NCBI GenBank assembly: GCA_963708455.1
Contig: CAVPSQ010000004.1
Span: 1 to 64,000, forward strand
Reading direction: 5' to 3'
Origin: CAIMUS01 sp963708455
Lineage (GTDB): Bacteria; Pseudomonadota; Gammaproteobacteria; Competibacterales; Competibacteraceae
DNA length: 64,000 nucleotides
The translations under genes and the position numbers were made by a program. The notes beneath the pieces were generated by a model, which worked only from the letters and a program-made list of their open reading frames with translations, was not told the origin of the DNA and did not search any database. Of this stretch, positions 30,070 through 38,273 are shown piece after piece (the first letter of the stretch is position 1; each line of letters starts with the position of its first letter).

Positions 30070-30836
30070 CCGATCCCATCGGGATCACCGGGCGGGATCG
30101 CCGGCGAGATCGCCTCCGGGATCGCCTTCGGGATCGCCTGGGGGATCCAATTGCCATGATCGTCCCAGCTCACGCATTGGTAGTTGGGCTGGACTCCGAG
30201 CCTTGTAAAGGCGTCATCTACAAGCGCCTTTGCGACAGACACGGCCCAGTTTGCGCATTCCGCGCCGAGGCACTTGTTTGGAAAATACGGATTGCCGCTG
30301 CCTGCCATCAGAGGGTTTTCGTCGAACTTGCTGGCGAGTTGCTTCTCGATGCCTTGGATCTCACCAGCACTCGCGGTTTCCGGGCGAAAGTGCACCAACA
30401 TGTTCCGCAGCTTGATCAGTAAGGCAAAACTCTGAAACGGTTCGGCCCCAGGCGAGAACGGTAAGCGGCCAGCCAAGCCGAGAGCGATCTGGTACTTTTC
30501 GAGAATCGACCCACGGCCCTGTGATTCGCGCCAGTAGGCAGTCATTGCCGTTCGCGCGTTTTCGCCGATTTTTTCCGTGTAGCTCAAATGACCGTCCGCG
30601 ACGTCCTGAAAGAACTCGTTGATCGCAGCCTCAGCGAACCCGACGGCGGCAAGTACTGCCCCCACTGTGTACGCTCGCTGTTGGATGTCGAATTTCCGCA
30701 TTCTGTTCAAGCTCGCCTCGATAGCTTTCGCCAACCTGGCGAAGTGGCCACTACCCCAAAGCATGTGAGTGGACAGATAGCTTCTCATCGCTAACGTCGG
30801 TGCATTCACGGACGCGCTATCTTCAATAGTTGACAT
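30042..30836 (-). CDS. hypothetical protein with HEPN-like R-x4-H motif (gene cassette)
   Basis: This 264-residue, mostly helical protein is not recognised as a named family. Residues 141-150 read IKLRNMLVHF, which contains R-x4-H (Arg144, His149), the motif of HEPN RNases, in a helical setting typical of that superfamily. The C-terminal 30 residues (AIPKAIPEAISPAIPP) come from a short degenerate repeat and look added. The gene begins just after an attC site (30862-30994), so it is the next cassette in the array. No antitoxin-like partner is seen. RNase activity is inference from one motif. Confidence 0.5.
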   Translation of the reverse strand: MSTIEDSASVNAPTLAMRSYLSTHMLWGSGHFARLAKAIEASLNRMRKFDIQQRAYTVGAVLAAVGFAEAAINEFFQDVADGHLSYTEKIGENARTAMTAYWRESQGRGSILEKYQIALGLAGRLPFSPGAEPFQSFALLIKLRNMLVHFRPETASAGEIQGIEKQLASKFDENPLMAGSGNPYFPNKCLGAECANWAVSVAKALVDDAFTRLGVQPNYQCVSWDDHGNWIPQAIPKAIPEAISPAIPPGDPDGIGCCFTSTRP

Positions 30837-30861
30837 TGTCGTGCGATTGCTTTCCTGGTAC

Positions 30862-30994
30862 GTTTAACACTCCGCTTCACCCGCTTGGGGGTGAGACGAG
30901 ATCAGCTTCGAGACCGGAACCAAACTTCAGGATGCTGGCGAACCATTTTGACCGGGAGAATCCCTCCAAGTCGGCGTACAAGCGGTTGTTAGGT
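30862..30994 (-). other. attC site (133 bp) of the restriction-modification cassette
   Basis: On the minus strand the end R'' core reads ACCTAAC (30994-30988) and the R' core reads GTTAAAC (30868-30862), matching RYYYAAC and GTTRRRY. The inner arms ACCGCTT and AAGCGGAG pair imperfectly. It begins 26 bases after the stop of the restriction gene and ends 25 bases before the next start, the normal place of an attC. Confidence 0.7.
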
Positions 30995-31020
30995 GTGTTT
31001 TTGCCTTTCTAAGACTCAGA

Positions 31021-31590
31021 CTATATCGTAACGCCTAAAATCAAAACAGGTATATCTATATCTGCAATGCCGCGTTGTTCCAAATCCCAAACGAATTGCT
31101 CAAAATAAGAAACGCCCGAAGACATATCCTCGGCTAATTCTTTGACTGGAACAATTTCTATACCAACATCGATAAACCCCATGTTACGAAAAATCGTCAT
31201 TTTCGCGCAAACATTGTAGACCATGAAAGAATACTTACCAAACTGCACTTCAACGCCAAGTTTGTTTTTGATGAAGTCCATTTCTCGAAAAGCCCCTTTA
31301 GAGATTCGGGGAGGCTGGTATCCGTCGCTATAATACTGTGTTGGATAATCGCACAAAACCCTTTTCTTTTCCCATTTCAGTGCTAAAAAACCATCGCTGA
31401 TTTCTTTATTTAAGGAGCGAGGACTGTATGGAAACTTATCGCGTATTGTCTTTTCTTTGCTTGTCTTTGTCTTATATATCTTTGCGTCAACACTGGCAAG
31501 AATTTGCTTTACTTCATCCAATTCTTGCCCATATTTCTTGTGAACAGCCTCTGCGCCGCTATTGAAAGAATAAGTACCAACGATTTTCAT
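31021..31590 (-). CDS. type II restriction endonuclease, BglII/BstYI family
   Basis: The 189 residues contain a D-x8-E-x-Q active site: Asp105 in FREMDF, then Glu114 and Gln116 in GVEVQFGKYSF. The spacing is the same as Asp84, Glu93 and Gln95 of BglII (numbering from memory). The rest is a mixed alpha/beta fold of suitable size (BglII has 223 residues). It overlaps the methyltransferase stop by 4 bases (31587-31590), giving a classical type II pair. The recognition site cannot be read but may be of the N-GATC-N type. The locus is AT-rich against its surroundings and lies between two attC sites, so it was acquired as a cassette. Confidence 0.75.
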   Translation of the reverse strand: MKIVGTYSFNSGAEAVHKKYGQELDEVKQILASVDAKIYKTKTSKEKTIRDKFPYSPRSLNKEISDGFLALKWEKKRVLCDYPTQYYSDGYQPPRISKGAFREMDFIKNKLGVEVQFGKYSFMVYNVCAKMTIFRNMGFIDVGIEIVPVKELAEDMSSGVSYFEQFVWDLEQRGIADIDIPVLILGVTI

Positions 31591-32579
31591 TTGCTGTATT
31601 CTCCTTGTTCATCCAGCAGATTTCTCTGTCCATAAACTTCTGTCCATTCATTCGGGATTCGTGACACTTTATCTTTGCCTGTTGGCTCATAAACAGGCAT
31701 TCCAATTTGGCGATAGCCTAACGTGCCGTTGAAATAGGCAAGAATTCGTTCATGCGCTAAATCAATATACTTTTTTTCTTTATCACTCCCCATAGCGCGA
31801 CGATTGTTCTTGATTGCTGCGATAAGTGACGAACCAACTCCGGCAAATGGGTCAAAAACCCAATCCTTTTCATTCGTCAGCGCAAGTACACAACGCTCTA
31901 CTAATTCAATTGGGTACTGGCAGGGATGGTCTGTTTTTTCAGGATGATTGGATTTTACATTTGGAATATCCCAAACTTCCTGCTCCCAATCCTGTAAAAT
32001 AACCTCCCATACGTCTGAAGGATTCTTTCCTAATGGATTGCCTGAAAGTTGTCCTTTTTTTTCGCCCTTGAAATGACGTTTTCCTGGATACTTTGACGGA
32101 ATACGAACACTATCGAGATTAAATAAATATTCGTTGCTTTTCGTAAACCATAAAATAGTTTCATACCTTCCAGAAAAACGTTTTGATGCGTGAAGACCAT
32201 GTCCAAAACGCCAAATGATACGATTCCTTAAATGCAAACCTAGTTTTTTGAATATTCCGTAATACAAAATATCTAGTGGGTAAACTTCGCCATTTTCCAC
32301 GAAATTCCCCACTTGCCAACATAAACTACCTTCGTCTTTCAAGACACGGTATAATTCGGCAATAATTTCGGCTTGTTTTTCAAGATAGTGTACAATGCCA
32401 ACACGGTTTTCGTAGTTTTTGCCGAGATTGTAAGGAGGTGATGTGATAATTAACTGGATTGAGTTATCAGGAATTTCAGCAAGCAAATCTTTGACATCAC
32501 CATTAAACAAAACAATATCCGAATCACTTTTAAAGTAGCTATCAATCGCTTTGGGGGCTTGAAATAGTGGTAGGTTCAT
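31587..32579 (-). CDS. type II DNA methyltransferase (N4-cytosine/N6-adenine, beta class)
   Basis: This 330-residue methyltransferase has catalytic motif IV TSPPYNLG at residues 46-53, ahead of the AdoMet motif I DPFAGVGSSLI at about residue 243. That order defines the beta class. TDHPCQYPIELVER precedes motif I as usual. The SPPY form suits N4-cytosine methylation, as in BglII-type systems, although N6-adenine is possible. It protects host DNA from the coupled restriction enzyme downstream (ATGA overlap). Its start lies 45 bases from the attC at 32624-32682, so the pair forms one cassette. Confidence 0.85.
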   Translation of the reverse strand: MNLPLFQAPKAIDSYFKSDSDIVLFNGDVKDLLAEIPDNSIQLIITSPPYNLGKNYENRVGIVHYLEKQAEIIAELYRVLKDEGSLCWQVGNFVENGEVYPLDILYYGIFKKLGLHLRNRIIWRFGHGLHASKRFSGRYETILWFTKSNEYLFNLDSVRIPSKYPGKRHFKGEKKGQLSGNPLGKNPSDVWEVILQDWEQEVWDIPNVKSNHPEKTDHPCQYPIELVERCVLALTNEKDWVFDPFAGVGSSLIAAIKNNRRAMGSDKEKKYIDLAHERILAYFNGTLGYRQIGMPVYEPTGKDKVSRIPNEWTEVYGQRNLLDEQGEYSK

Positions 32580-32623
32580 ACGTTAATTGTACTCTAAACA
32601 CCTGTCCATTTTGAAAGACAAGC

Positions 32624-32682
32624 ACCTAACGCTTGGGTTCAGCCGTGCGCGTAAGCGCATCGGCTGCAACCCCTTGTTAGGC
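32624..32682 (-). other. attC site (59 bp) of the toxin-antitoxin cassette
   Basis: On the minus strand GCCTAAC (R'') opens and GTTAGGT (R') closes a 59-bp imperfect palindrome. The inner arms GGGGTTGCAGCCG and CGGCTGAACCC pair except for one unpaired G, the extrahelical base that orients attC sites. It starts 8 bases after the toxin stop. Confidence 0.85.
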
Positions 32683-32689
32683 ATAAACT

Positions 32690-32989
32690 TCACGTGATGT
32701 ATCGATCCATATCAAGAGCACCATGAAAGACACCCAAAATGTCCATCTTTGTTTTGTCTGAATGGACCAGGTAAACTATTCTATAATGCCCATACAAAAG
32801 AACCCGAATGTCACCTTCCAGCTCTGAACGATATCTATAACCAACCTCTGGAAAATCCTGTAATAGCTGAGCCTTCTTATAGATTCCAGAAACTACCTCT
32901 GTGGCAGCCGTAGAATTATCCTGGGAAATATAGTCATAAATATCTTTTAGCCACTTCTGTGCCTCCGCGGTCCACCTTATCTCTGCCAT
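32690..32989 (-). CDS. parE: ParE/RelE superfamily toxin
   Basis: This 99-residue toxin of the RelE/ParE fold has EIRWTAEAQKWLKDIYDYIS, the conserved core FPEVGYRYRSE, then DIRVLLYGHYRIVYLVH and the C-terminal ILGVFHGALDMDRYI. The Arg-rich centre and the YRIVY strand are typical. ParE members poison gyrase, whereas RelE members cut mRNA at the ribosome; the H-x-A-x-D-M ending favours ParE but is not decisive. It overlaps the antitoxin gene by 13 bases. The pair stands between two attC sites, as is common for toxin-antitoxin cassettes. Confidence 0.85.
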   Translation of the reverse strand: MAEIRWTAEAQKWLKDIYDYISQDNSTAATEVVSGIYKKAQLLQDFPEVGYRYRSELEGDIRVLLYGHYRIVYLVHSDKTKMDILGVFHGALDMDRYIT

Positions 32990-33162
32990 ACACGAATCCG
33001 CCGCTCCATTTCTTCATTAGAAATCACTCGGACTGCACGGACGTCTTCTAAGCCACGATCCACCATTCTTCCAAAGGCTAACTCACGAAGTATTTCATCA
33101 TATGTACTGTCTTCAGGTTGTGACTTAATAATTTCAGTCATGTACTCTTTTGTCGATGCCAT
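32977..33162 (-). CDS. antitoxin of the ParE/RelE pair
   Basis: This 61-residue acidic helical protein (STKEYMTEIIKSQPEDSTYD, EILRELAFGRMVDRGLEDVR) lies immediately upstream of the toxin and overlaps it. The size, order and the L-x-x-x-A-F-x-x-M-V-x-x-G segment match small addiction-module antitoxins. ATG 33162 is chosen over a TTG one codon earlier. It should neutralise the toxin and repress the operon, as is usual for such pairs (known of the families, not shown here). Confidence 0.75.
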   Translation of the reverse strand: MASTKEYMTEIIKSQPEDSTYDEILRELAFGRMVDRGLEDVRAVRVISNEEMERRIRVWQR

Positions 33163-33217
33163 CAATCTACCTCTCTGCTTGGTTTACTAAGTTGATCGTG
33201 TGAGGTCTAGGTTTAAA

Positions 33218-33289
33218 GCCTAACGTTCGCGCTCAGCAGTCGGGGGCAAGCATCGCGAGTACCCGGTCCGCTGGAGTGCGATGTTAGAC
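33218..33289 (-). other. attC site (72 bp)
   Basis: On the minus strand it runs from GTCTAAC (R'', 33289-33283) to GTTAGGC (R', 33224-33218). The inner arms CGCACTCCAGC and GCTGAGCGCG pair with one unpaired base. It follows the 3' remnant of a PEP-CTERM-like gene (stop at 33330) and precedes the toxin-antitoxin cassette. Confidence 0.85.
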
Positions 33290-33329
33290 CCGCGGCATAG
33301 TGCCGCGCAAGCTGTTGCGCAAGTATGAA

Positions 33330-33510
33330 TTACCGCAGTTCTCGCTTCTGCCGATGTCGCGCTCGGAGCGCAATGATCCCCGCACAGACTAACAGTTCGG
33401 TGCTTGGTGCCGGGATAGGAGATATCACGAAGGAGACGAGATCACCTCAGCCCGCGTTGAAGCTGCTAAGGATGTTTGCGTTGTCGAATCCTGGGACAAC
33501 TAGAGCGTTG
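33330..33510 (-). pseudogene. 3' remnant of a PEP-CTERM-like exported protein gene
   Basis: On the minus strand the frame ending at TAA 33332-33330 reads SFVISPIPAPSTELLVCAGI, then IALRARHRQKRELR. This is a P-x-P-S-T start, a hydrophobic helix and a basic end, the layout of a PEP-CTERM tail (with PAPST instead of PEPST). Upstream, GFDNANILSSFNAG lies in another frame, so there is a frameshift near 33447 and the rest of the gene is missing. Its stop is 41 bases before an attC, so it was the 3' end of a cassette. Confidence 0.5.
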
Positions 33511-33553
33511 ACCGGTTTGAACTACGTGGCCAATCAGGCCGCCGGAAACGGCC

Positions 33554-33666
33554 TGGGAGCGCCGGCGTCCCCGCCGGCTCCGACAGGACTACCGCGACGG
33601 TGGGTTTGCCTGGAGCGGACGGTGGTCCAGTCCATGTCCTGGCCGGCGAGGACGCCGGCGCTCCCA
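33554..33666. repeat. GC-rich inverted repeat pair (REP-like)
   Basis: The arm at 33554-33578 (TGGGAGCGCCGGCGTCCCCG...) is the reverse complement of 33642-33666 apart from about one base. The right arm is identical to 10296-10320. The core GCCGGC is itself palindromic. The stretch 33511-33856 otherwise holds no gene I can support. Confidence 0.7.
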
Positions 33667-33856
33667 GGACTCAGTCCCGATCTCGCTACGATGCCGGAAG
33701 CGGGCTGCGGCCTTATCCTGACTTATGACTTGCCATACAAACCGGTCAGCGCTCTAGGACGCGCTAAGCCTGTTGCAGGGGATGGGCGGAGATGTTTTCG
33801 AGACACTGGCGCTGCAATTGTGAAGGCGGAAACGGCTTGCAGGCGGGTAAGTCCTA

Positions 33857-34831
33857 TCATCCGGTCGCGGCCCAATGCTCCGCCAGAAACGCCGGAATGC
33901 GCCGCTCCAGCCAGTATTCCGCCCGCCAGGGGTAAGCACCGGCGATAAAGCCGACATGACCGCCGCGGGGGCTGAGTTCCAGCGTGATGCTGGCCGACAG
34001 TTCTGCAGCCGTCGGGATCGCCTCGGGCAGCAGAAAGGGATCGTCGCCAGCATGCAGTATCAGGGTGGGCACGCGGATGGTTTGAAGATACTGGCGGCAA
34101 CTGGCGCGGGCATAGTAGTCGTGTACCCCGGCGTAACCGTGCAAGGGAGCGGTGATCCGATCGTCGAAAGCATAGAAATCCCGCAGCCGCCGCATGTCGT
34201 TGAGCGAGGCCGGCAGTTGCGCTTGCAGATGGACCTTATCGCGGTAGCCGGCGCGCAGATGGCGCAACAGATACGCCTGATAGAGGCGGGAAAAACCCCG
34301 TTGCAGCCGGCGCGCCGCCGCGTCCAGCAGAAAAGGCGTCGATATCGCCACCGCCGCCTGGACCGAAACCGGCACGGGGCTTTCGCCCAGCCACTTGAGC
34401 ACCACATTGCCGCCCAGGGAAAAGCCGACGCAGGCCAGCGGAGTGACCGGTTCGCGCCGGCACAGCAACCTGACCACATGGGACAGATCGGCGGTGTGCC
34501 CGGCGTTATAACTGGGTGCGAAGCGATTGGGCTCGCCGCTGCAACCGCGAAAGTGCAGGACGGCGCCGCGCCAGCCACGCGACGCCACGGCTTGCAGCAA
34601 ACCCCGTGCATACACGGAGTTGCTGGAACCTTGCAGCCCGTGCAGTATCAGGACAATCGGTCCCCGCGTTGCCAGCGTCCAGTCCAGGTCTACGAAATCC
34701 CCGTCCGGCAACTCCAGCCGCTCGCGGCGCAGCGCGGGACGCGGCTTGCGGCGGAACAGCACCGGCCAGAGCGTTTGCAGATGGGGGCCGGGAAGCCACC
34801 AGGCAGGTTCGAAGTCGGCGGCGCGAATCAT
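33857..34831 (-). CDS. YheT family alpha/beta hydrolase
   Basis: This 324-residue hydrolase of the YheT (AB-hydrolase EMB8-like) family has PAWWLPGPHLQTLWPVLFRR at the N-terminus, the oxyanion segment LILHGLQGSSNSVYARGLL, LHFRGCSGEPNR, the nucleophile elbow GFSLGGNVVLKWLGE (Ser), the acid in LHAGDDPFLL and the His in SPRGGHVGFI. The catalytic triad is complete. ATG 34831 is the family start. The physiological ester or thioester substrate is unknown. Confidence 0.9.
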   Translation of the reverse strand: MIRAADFEPAWWLPGPHLQTLWPVLFRRKPRPALRRERLELPDGDFVDLDWTLATRGPIVLILHGLQGSSNSVYARGLLQAVASRGWRGAVLHFRGCSGEPNRFAPSYNAGHTADLSHVVRLLCRREPVTPLACVGFSLGGNVVLKWLGESPVPVSVQAAVAISTPFLLDAAARRLQRGFSRLYQAYLLRHLRAGYRDKVHLQAQLPASLNDMRRLRDFYAFDDRITAPLHGYAGVHDYYARASCRQYLQTIRVPTLILHAGDDPFLLPEAIPTAAELSASITLELSPRGGHVGFIAGAYPWRAEYWLERRIPAFLAEHWAATG

Positions 34832-35102
34832 GGTTGTGCTAGTGGGCTGCCGCAAAAGTTTTGACCGGTAGATTGATATCCAACATTCTGCACGTCGCTG
34901 CTATAACCAGTTGAATTGCATATTATATAAGCATTCTCTAACGGGGCTGGCATAAAAATTAATCTACGACATTCAACCCGTTGTGTTGATGTGCGGAATG
35001 TGGGTCACTTACCCTGCCTCAAATAACCATCCTCCACTTGCCTGTTGTGAGAAAATAATCAACGACAAACCGCTGACAACCCTGCCGTAGCGAGAGTAAA
35101 CG

Positions 35103-37202
35103 ATGGGTAAGCCATTGAGGGTTTTGATTCTGCAAGATTCAGGAGCCGATGCCGGACCGCTGCAACAGCAGTTATGGCGCGGCGGCTTCAGACCGGAATA
35201 CGCCATCGTCGAATCGGTCGCGAGCCTGCAAGGCTGCCTCACCCGGGCGCACTGGGATATCGTGCTCTGCTACCAATGCTGGTCCTCCATCCCCTGCACT
35301 CTCGCCGCCCTCAAGACCCGGGGGCTTGATCTTCCTCTCATCGTTATCATTGGCGGCGTGGCGCCCCTGGAAGAGGCGATCGCGCTGATGAAGTCCGGCG
35401 TCAACGATTTCATCTATGCCGACAACCTGGAGGGTCTCACTCCCGCCGTGAAGCGGGCATTGCTGGAAGCGGAACGACACCGCCAGGCGCACGCCGCCGT
35501 GCGGGAGAGCGAGCAACGTTACCGTACCATCTTCGATACGGCCCCGGTAGGCATCTGGGAATGGGACCTGTCCATCGTCAAGGCCGCCATCGACGATCTC
35601 AGGGCCAAGGGCGTTACCGACTTTGGGCACTATTTCGACGCTAACACCAGTTTCATCCGCTGGGCGGCGGGTCAGGTCAAAGTGCTCGACGTCAACGCCA
35701 CCACGCTGGCCATGTACGGTGCTCGCGACAAAGAAGAATTGCAGGCTGCGCTGGACCGGGTGCTGGTTTCGCAGACCTATTACGCCTTCCGCGATCTACT
35801 GCTCGCTATCGCTGAGGGCAAGGCCTATTTCAAGGGCGAAACGGTATGCCAGACCCTGAAAGATGAATTGCTGCACGTCATCGTGTCGCTGGCGATTCCG
35901 ACCGCGACGTCGGGGTTCAAGAATACCCTGATCAGTGTCATGGACGTCACCGCCCACCGGCAGATGGAACAGGCGCTGGCCCGGAGCCAGCAGAATTTCG
36001 CAAGCGTGGTGGTGAAAAACCAGTCTGGCATCGTCATCACCGATCGTCAGGGGACGGCGCTGTTTTCCAATCCCGCCGCCCAGACCCTGTTGCGGCGCAG
36101 CGCCCCGGAACTGCAAGGCGAGCAGCTCGGTCTACCGCTGGTGGCCGATTCCAGCGCCGAAATAGACATTATCCGGCCCGGCGGCGGCATCGCCGGGATC
36201 GCCGAGATGAGCGTGACCCAGACCGAATGGGACGGGCAGCCAGCCTATCTGGTTATGCTCGCCGACGTCACCGAGCGCCAGCGCGTCGAAGACGAACGTC
36301 AGCTCGCCGAACGGGAAATCCTGCGCCATAAGGAGATTCTGGAAGAGATTGTCCGTGAACGGACAGTCGAGTTGCGCTTAGCCAAGGAAGCGGCGGAGGC
36401 GGCCAATCGCGCCAAATCGACTTTCCTCGCCAATATGTCGCACGAGTTGCGCACGCCACTGCACAGCATTCTCAGCTTCGCCCGGCTCGGCATCAAGAAG
36501 CACACCCTGGTGCCGCCGGAGAAGCGGCTGCATTACTTCCAGAAAATCAACGAGAGCGGCGAAACCCTGTTGACCCTGCTCAACGACCTGCTCGATCTGG
36601 CCAAGCTGGAATCGGGTAAGAGTCTGTTCGAATTCCGGCCCGCCGATGTGGGCATGCTGATCTACAAAGTGATCGAAGAATTCCGCCCGCTGGCCAGCGA
36701 GCGCCGGATCGCCATGCGCTTTGACCGCCCGCCGGCCCGCCGGCTGGTGGTGTTGGACAAACTCAAGATCGTGCAGGTGCTCCGCAACCTGCTGAGTAAT
36801 GCCGTGAAGTTCTCGCCGGACGACGGCGTCATCGAGATCAGCCTGCACGAGCGGGACAGCGCCGTACAGATCGCCCTGCTCGATCAGGGCATCGGTATCC
36901 CGGAGGATGAACTGCGCAGCGTATTCGACGAATTCATTCAATCCAGCAAGACCAAGACCGGCGCCGGCGGCACCGGTCTGGGGCTGGCTATCTGTCAGCA
37001 GATCGTGGCCGGCCACGGGGGGCGCATCTGGGCGGAAAACAATGTGGATGGCGGCGCCAGGTTCAACTTCGAGCTCCCTCTCGGCTTGCGAGAGGGAGAC
37101 AGTTTTCTGATCGAGCCGCACGACCTCGACAGTCCGCTGGGAAATCCAACCAGCATCCTGGCGGCAACCCCGCCGCCAGGCGATCGAAAGAGCAGCCAAT
37201 GA
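35103..37202 (+). CDS. PAS-domain sensor histidine kinase with N-terminal pseudo-receiver
   Basis: This 699-residue kinase has the following layout. Residues 1-125 form a receiver-like domain lacking the phosphoacceptor (DIVLCYQCWSS where LxxxD is expected) and the conserved Lys. Residues 135-290 and 295-405 are PAS domains. A coiled linker follows, then the DHp helix with FLANMSHELRTPLHSI (His near residue 447), and the HATPase domain with LRNLLSNAVKFSPD, LDQGIGIPEDEL and GGTGLGLAICQQIVAGHGG. No membrane segment is seen, so it is cytoplasmic. Its stop overlaps the start of the receiver-kinase gene downstream by 4 bases, so the two probably form one relay. The signal is unknown. Confidence 0.9.
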   Translation: MGKPLRVLILQDSGADAGPLQQQLWRGGFRPEYAIVESVASLQGCLTRAHWDIVLCYQCWSSIPCTLAALKTRGLDLPLIVIIGGVAPLEEAIALMKSGVNDFIYADNLEGLTPAVKRALLEAERHRQAHAAVRESEQRYRTIFDTAPVGIWEWDLSIVKAAIDDLRAKGVTDFGHYFDANTSFIRWAAGQVKVLDVNATTLAMYGARDKEELQAALDRVLVSQTYYAFRDLLLAIAEGKAYFKGETVCQTLKDELLHVIVSLAIPTATSGFKNTLISVMDVTAHRQMEQALARSQQNFASVVVKNQSGIVITDRQGTALFSNPAAQTLLRRSAPELQGEQLGLPLVADSSAEIDIIRPGGGIAGIAEMSVTQTEWDGQPAYLVMLADVTERQRVEDERQLAEREILRHKEILEEIVRERTVELRLAKEAAEAANRAKSTFLANMSHELRTPLHSILSFARLGIKKHTLVPPEKRLHYFQKINESGETLLTLLNDLLDLAKLESGKSLFEFRPADVGMLIYKVIEEFRPLASERRIAMRFDRPPARRLVVLDKLKIVQVLRNLLSNAVKFSPDDGVIEISLHERDSAVQIALLDQGIGIPEDELRSVFDEFIQSSKTKTGAGGTGLGLAICQQIVAGHGGRIWAENNVDGGARFNFELPLGLREGDSFLIEPHDLDSPLGNPTSILAATPPPGDRKSSQ

Positions 37203-38263
37203 ACGTCCAAGAAAAAATTTTGATCGTCGATGACAACCGCACCAACATCGAAATCCTGCAGGAATATCTGGACACGGATTACGACCTGGCGACGGCCGCC
37301 TCCGGCACCGAGGCGCTACACCAGGCGCAGGCTTTTCAGCCTGCCCTGATCCTGCTGGATATCATGATGCCGGACATCGACGGTTATGAAGTCTGTCGCC
37401 GCCTGAGAGCCAACCCCAAATTGCGCCACACCAAGATCATCATGGTGTCCGCCAAAGCCATGTTGACCGAGCGGCTGCAAGGTTATGCAGCGGGCGCCGA
37501 CGATTACCTCACCAAACCCTTCGATGAAGAGGAATTGCTGGCCAAGGTGCGCGTCTATCTGCGGCTGCGCTACGCCGAGGAAATGGACCGGCTCAAGGGT
37601 GACCTGCTGGCGCTACTCAGTCACGAGACCGGCACGCCGCTGACCAGCATCCTGTCGCCAGTCGAAATGCTGCTGGCGAACGACAATATGGATATCGAGA
37701 ACCAGCGGATGCTGCTCACCATCGTGTACGACAGCGCCAGGAAGTTGCAGAATCTGTTCGCAAAGATCCTGCTGTTGAGCGAGATCAAGTCGGGCGAATC
37801 GCAGTGGCAGATGGAAGCAGTCGATCTGGGACAGTTGACCCGGCTGGCGATCCACGGCTGCGCCGCCCAGGCGCAGAAGCACGACGTGCGGATCGAGCAA
37901 CAGTTGGCCGCAGACGTGATCGCCCTGCTCGACCGGGACAAGATGAAATATGTGATCGCAGCTCTGCTCGACAACGCCATCCGTTTCAGCCCGGCGGGTG
38001 AGACGGTCACCGTCACCGTTGCCCGCGGGGACGGCGTCTGTCTGTTCGGCGTGACGGATCGGGGACCCGGCATCAAGCCGCATTTTCTGCCGCAGCTATT
38101 CGCAGAGTTCGCCAGCCCCGCTATCGACTACCATGCCACAGGCCACGGCCTGAACCTGGCGATTGCACGCCACATCGTGCAGGCGCATCGCGGCAGCATC
38201 GACGTGGCCAGCGCCAAAGGCGAGGGAGCGACTTTTACGGTACGGCTGCCGGCAGCCGCGTAA
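37199..38263 (+). CDS. receiver-histidine kinase hybrid
   Basis: This 354-residue protein has an N-terminal receiver (ILIVDDNRTNIEILQ, phosphoacceptor Asp in LILLDIMMPDIDGYEV, Lys in DDYLTKPFDEEEL) directly fused to a DHp helix with LLALLSHETGTPLTSI (His near residue 141) and a HATPase domain (LLDNAIRFSPAG, VTDRGPGIKPHF, ATGHGLNLAIARHIVQAHRG). The H-box reads SHETGTPL instead of SHELRTPL, and the G2 box is GHGLNLAI. It is coupled to the upstream kinase by an ATGA overlap, so it is probably the direct recipient of its phosphoryl group. There is no DNA-binding output. Confidence 0.88.
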   Translation: MNVQEKILIVDDNRTNIEILQEYLDTDYDLATAASGTEALHQAQAFQPALILLDIMMPDIDGYEVCRRLRANPKLRHTKIIMVSAKAMLTERLQGYAAGADDYLTKPFDEEELLAKVRVYLRLRYAEEMDRLKGDLLALLSHETGTPLTSILSPVEMLLANDNMDIENQRMLLTIVYDSARKLQNLFAKILLLSEIKSGESQWQMEAVDLGQLTRLAIHGCAAQAQKHDVRIEQQLAADVIALLDRDKMKYVIAALLDNAIRFSPAGETVTVTVARGDGVCLFGVTDRGPGIKPHFLPQLFAEFASPAIDYHATGHGLNLAIARHIVQAHRGSIDVASAKGEGATFTVRLPAAA

Positions 38264-38273
38264 AGACAGGTGG

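Noticed and set aside
33325..33948. 207-codon plus-strand open frame
   Set aside because: It crosses a REP-like palindrome and opposes a better PEP-CTERM-like remnant and the yheT 3' end; no domain seen.
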